Source: Candidatus Nealsonbacteria bacterium CG11_big_fil_rev_8_21_14_0_20_37_68
GTDB lineage: Bacteria; Patescibacteriota; Minisyncoccia; Minisyncoccales; GCA-002782225
Length of the DNA: 6,956 bases
Reading direction: 5' to 3'
Assembly (NCBI GenBank): GCA_002787295.1
Contig: PCWJ01000012.1
Location: 597-7,552 of the forward strand
In this document: one piece after another, positions 5,209-6,956 of the stretch
Layout: the number at the start of each line of letters is the position of its first letter
Position numbering within the stretch: position 1 is the first letter of the stretch
Notes under the pieces: model-generated
The model's database searches: none
The model's input: only the letters and a program-made list of their open reading frames with translations
What the model was told of the DNA's origin: nothing
Position numbers and translations under genes: made by a program

Positions 5209-6051
5209 GCCAATTATTAGTAATACGTTGCCTCTCCCGACTACATCCTGGTTAAAACATTCTCGAAATTCAGTCGCTAGGATCTTTTGAAAATTCTTTT
5301 TATTCTCTAAAAGGTTTTTACTTTGTCTGCTTTGTCCTTCTATTCTTGCGTCTTCTATATTAGGGTAAACAAAATTTGGAAAGCCAATCACCTCAACTTT
5401 TTTAAATCCGTTTTTCTGGTAAAGTTTCCTAATTTCATTTGGAGTAAAACAATGAATGAAAGGCATTTCGCTTGTATATCTTGTTTTCCCGCTTTTTATA
5501 TCCGCTAGTTCATTAACACGATTATTCAATATACTAAAAAAGTAAGAATGATATTTATTTGCCACAATACTTGCATATAAGCCTCCCTTTTTCAGTTTTC
5601 TAAAAACCTCCTTTAGGGCACGCTCTGGGTTTTCTGAAAAACTCAAAACATTATAAAAAGAAATGGCTATATTATAATAATCATTGGGGTAATCAGATAA
5701 GTCTTCAATGTTACCGAGGTGAATTTCCATTGTATTAGTCAGTCCTTTCTTTCTAATTTTTCTTTCGGCCTCAGTGAGCATTTCTTTTGTTATATCCACC
5801 AAATCAAAATGTAATTTGAAGCTCTTTTTTAAAAAATTGTACAAAATCAGCGACCATCGACCGGTTCCTGCGCCAGCATCAAGCACTTTTAATTCCTTTT
5901 TCTTTAAAAACGGCTCAATCAGTTTTACCTGAATAATTTTTTCCAATAATTTATCAGATAAGCGCCAATATAGCTGTTCATCAACTAAATCATATTTTGC
6001 TGCTTTTTTGCTAAAATATTTAATTACATCTTTATAATGAGAATTTACCAT
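5200..6051 (-). CDS. class I SAM-dependent methyltransferase
   Basis: This 283-aa protein has a Rossmann-fold methyltransferase core. Motif I is VLDAGAGTGRWS (56-67). The acidic residue after strand 2 that binds the SAM ribose is probably Asp86 (DLVDIT). GNIEDL (113-118), NIAISFYNVLSF (127-138) and LKKGGLYA (153-160) mark the later strands. The N-terminal 50 residues are helical and charged, with a tyrosine-rich start typical of small-molecule methyltransferases. The C-terminal part (190-283) probably forms the substrate cap. The target is not readable. No membrane segment or signal peptide is seen. The start ATG is 7 bp after the stop of the upstream methyltransferase and has no SD, so translation probably relies on reinitiation. 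The gene runs convergently into the AlaRS pair and shares its terminator region. Confidence 0.85.
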   Translation of the reverse strand: MVNSHYKDVIKYFSKKAAKYDLVDEQLYWRLSDKLLEKIIQVKLIEPFLKKKELKVLDAGAGTGRWSLILYNFLKKSFKLHFDLVDITKEMLTEAERKIRKKGLTNTMEIHLGNIEDLSDYPNDYYNIAISFYNVLSFSENPERALKEVFRKLKKGGLYASIVANKYHSYFFSILNNRVNELADIKSGKTRYTSEMPFIHCFTPNEIRKLYQKNGFKKVEVIGFPNFVYPNIEDARIEGQSRQSKNLLENKKNFQKILATEFRECFNQDVVGRGNVLLIIGKK

Positions 6052-6058
6052 AACTTGT

Positions 6059-6847
6059 TTAGGGTTTATTGATTTTTACTGCAACTAAAATAAGGAAGGA
6101 AAATCTTGAAAAAAAACGAGAAAAGAACTTATCGATTTTCTTAAAAATGAATGCTGGTGTTTCAACCGGCAAAACGCTTCCAACATAATCAAAAGAGGTC
6201 TGTTCGATTTTAATACCGCTCTCCTCGGAAGCAATGCGAATTAATCTTTTTAAACTATCAAGATTGTATTTTTTCTCCTCTCCCAATCGATATCCTTTTA
6301 TCCAAAATGTTAGCGGCCTTAAAAGACCGTGAGAGAGTAATTTTGCTTTAATTATTGCCAATGATTTAAAATTGGGTACCCCAAGCAACATCCATCCTGT
6401 TGACTTGGTAACGCGCAGCATTTCCTTCACAATTTCCTTAGCTTGTTCAAAATTATAATGTTCGATTAATCCTATATTCCAGCAAAAATCAAATCGATTA
6501 TTTTCAAAAAACATATGAAAAACATCTCCCTTAATAAACTCTGCATTCTTAACTCTATAATAATCAGCTAACTTCTTAGCGCATTTCAAAGCATTGTCAG
6601 AACTGTCCAACAGAGTAATTTTTTTTACTAAAGATGCTAGTCGCAAAGAAGAATTACCTGACCCACAACCGCATTCTAATATTTCTGAATTATTATTTAA
6701 CGGAATATTTTGTAAAACGAATTTTCCAATTTGGTTATAACAATCTTTCCACCAATAATATCTAACTTCTTGGAAACTCTCGACAGAATAATTTCTGTTA
6801 AATTCTTTTTCCCAATCAAAATCCTTTATTTTTTTATCTTTAAACAT
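6059..6847 (-). CDS. class I SAM-dependent methyltransferase, second type
   Basis: This 262-aa protein has motif I ILECGCGSGNSS (56-67), an acidic ribose-binding position in LLDSSD (79-84), KGDVF (106-110) and WNIGLIEHY (123-131). This is the pattern of UbiE/type-11-like methyltransferases. The N-terminal 45 residues are rich in Tyr and Trp. The C-terminal end is hydrophobic and basic (roughly 229-257, FFSRFFSRFSFLILVAV) and might touch a membrane or be a buried strand pair. It differs clearly from the downstream methyltransferase, so the pair is not a recent duplication. It starts 4 bp after the stop of the gene entering from the right edge; the only SD-like GGAG is 15 bases upstream, too far for strong initiation. 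Substrate unknown. A role in modifying a glycan or lipid is only a guess from context. Confidence 0.83.
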   Translation of the reverse strand: MFKDKKIKDFDWEKEFNRNYSVESFQEVRYYWWKDCYNQIGKFVLQNIPLNNNSEILECGCGSGNSSLRLASLVKKITLLDSSDNALKCAKKLADYYRVKNAEFIKGDVFHMFFENNRFDFCWNIGLIEHYNFEQAKEIVKEMLRVTKSTGWMLLGVPNFKSLAIIKAKLLSHGLLRPLTFWIKGYRLGEEKKYNLDSLKRLIRIASEESGIKIEQTSFDYVGSVLPVETPAFIFKKIDKFFSRFFSRFSFLILVAVKINKP

Positions 6848-6851
6848 GAGT

Positions 6852-6956
6852 CTATTCTTTTACTCCGTTTTCGCTAAAATAGAAAACGTTTTTCGCAGAA
6901 TCTAATTTAACCTTTATTCCTAAAGGAATGGTAATCATGGGATCAGTGTGGCCGAT
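6852..6956 (-). CDS. C-terminal end of an unidentified gene (possible ABC-transporter ATPase TOBE tail)
   Basis: The last 34 codons and a TAG stop are visible and the frame is open to the window edge. The segment PLGIKVKLDSAKNVFYF followed by an acidic/Gly turn resembles the final TOBE strands of MalK/UgpC-type ABC-transporter ATPases, which often end in a similar valine-phenylalanine plus Phe-Asp pattern. The resemblance is short and the assignment is tentative. The 4-bp gap to the downstream methyltransferase indicates one transcript. Confidence 0.55.
   Translation of the reverse strand: MGHTDPMITIPLGIKVKLDSAKNVFYFSENGVKE

Noticed and set aside
5323..5508. 61-codon plus-strand open frame
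   Set aside because: It is antisense to a methyltransferase with clear motifs and has no initiation signal.
6866..6893. Plus-strand terminator-like hairpin (CGTTTTC/GAAAACG followed by five T)
   Set aside because: The stem is short and A/T-rich, lies within coding sequence on the other strand, and no plus-strand gene ends there.
1..6956. CRISPR array, insertion sequence or tRNA gene
   Set aside because: No regularly spaced repeats, transposase motifs with terminal inverted repeats, or complete cloverleaf pattern could be found by reading both strands.

Overview
The window looks like a piece of a low-GC bacterial genome, most likely from the candidate phyla radiation (Patescibacteria). That placement is an inference. 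It rests on the DEAD-box helicase, whose short N-terminal extension carries an IDPAKFINKAV segment and which stops right after motif VI, and on the compact gene packing. I recall both helicase traits from CPR proteins and could not search for them. UGA is used as a stop codon, so a UGA-recoded lineage is unlikely.

Left part (1-2380, minus strand): the N-terminal third of a UvrD/PcrA-type DNA helicase runs off the left edge. A Rho-independent terminator separates it from a complete DEAD-box RNA helicase. The RNA helicase has a good sigma70-like promoter and a leader of about 130 nt with several inverted repeats.

Middle (2380-5208, plus strand): about 215 bp with no recognisable gene is followed by a compact, self-contained two-gene operon. 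It has a near-consensus promoter, a perfect 12-bp palindrome over the predicted transcription start, and strong Shine-Dalgarno (SD) sites. The two genes overlap by 4 bp (ATGA) and end in a strong terminator. Both encode truncated alanyl-tRNA synthetase (AlaRS) homologues with only the class II catalytic and tRNA-recognition regions. The second (436 aa) has an essentially canonical active site. The first (400 aa) is a divergent paralogue with a rebuilt amino-acid-site region. Neither has the editing domain or C-Ala. This pair is the most interesting thing in the window: it may be a heteromeric minimal AlaRS, or a charging enzyme with a regulatory or altered-specificity partner.

Right part (5200-6956, minus strand): two adjacent class I SAM-dependent methyltransferases, visibly more AT-rich than the AlaRS pair and without good SD sites, lie 4 bp downstream of a gene that enters from the right edge. 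Only its last 34 codons are visible, and they could be the C-terminal TOBE-like end of an ABC-transporter ATPase. The three look like one operon transcribed toward the AlaRS pair. The methyltransferase substrates cannot be read from sequence.
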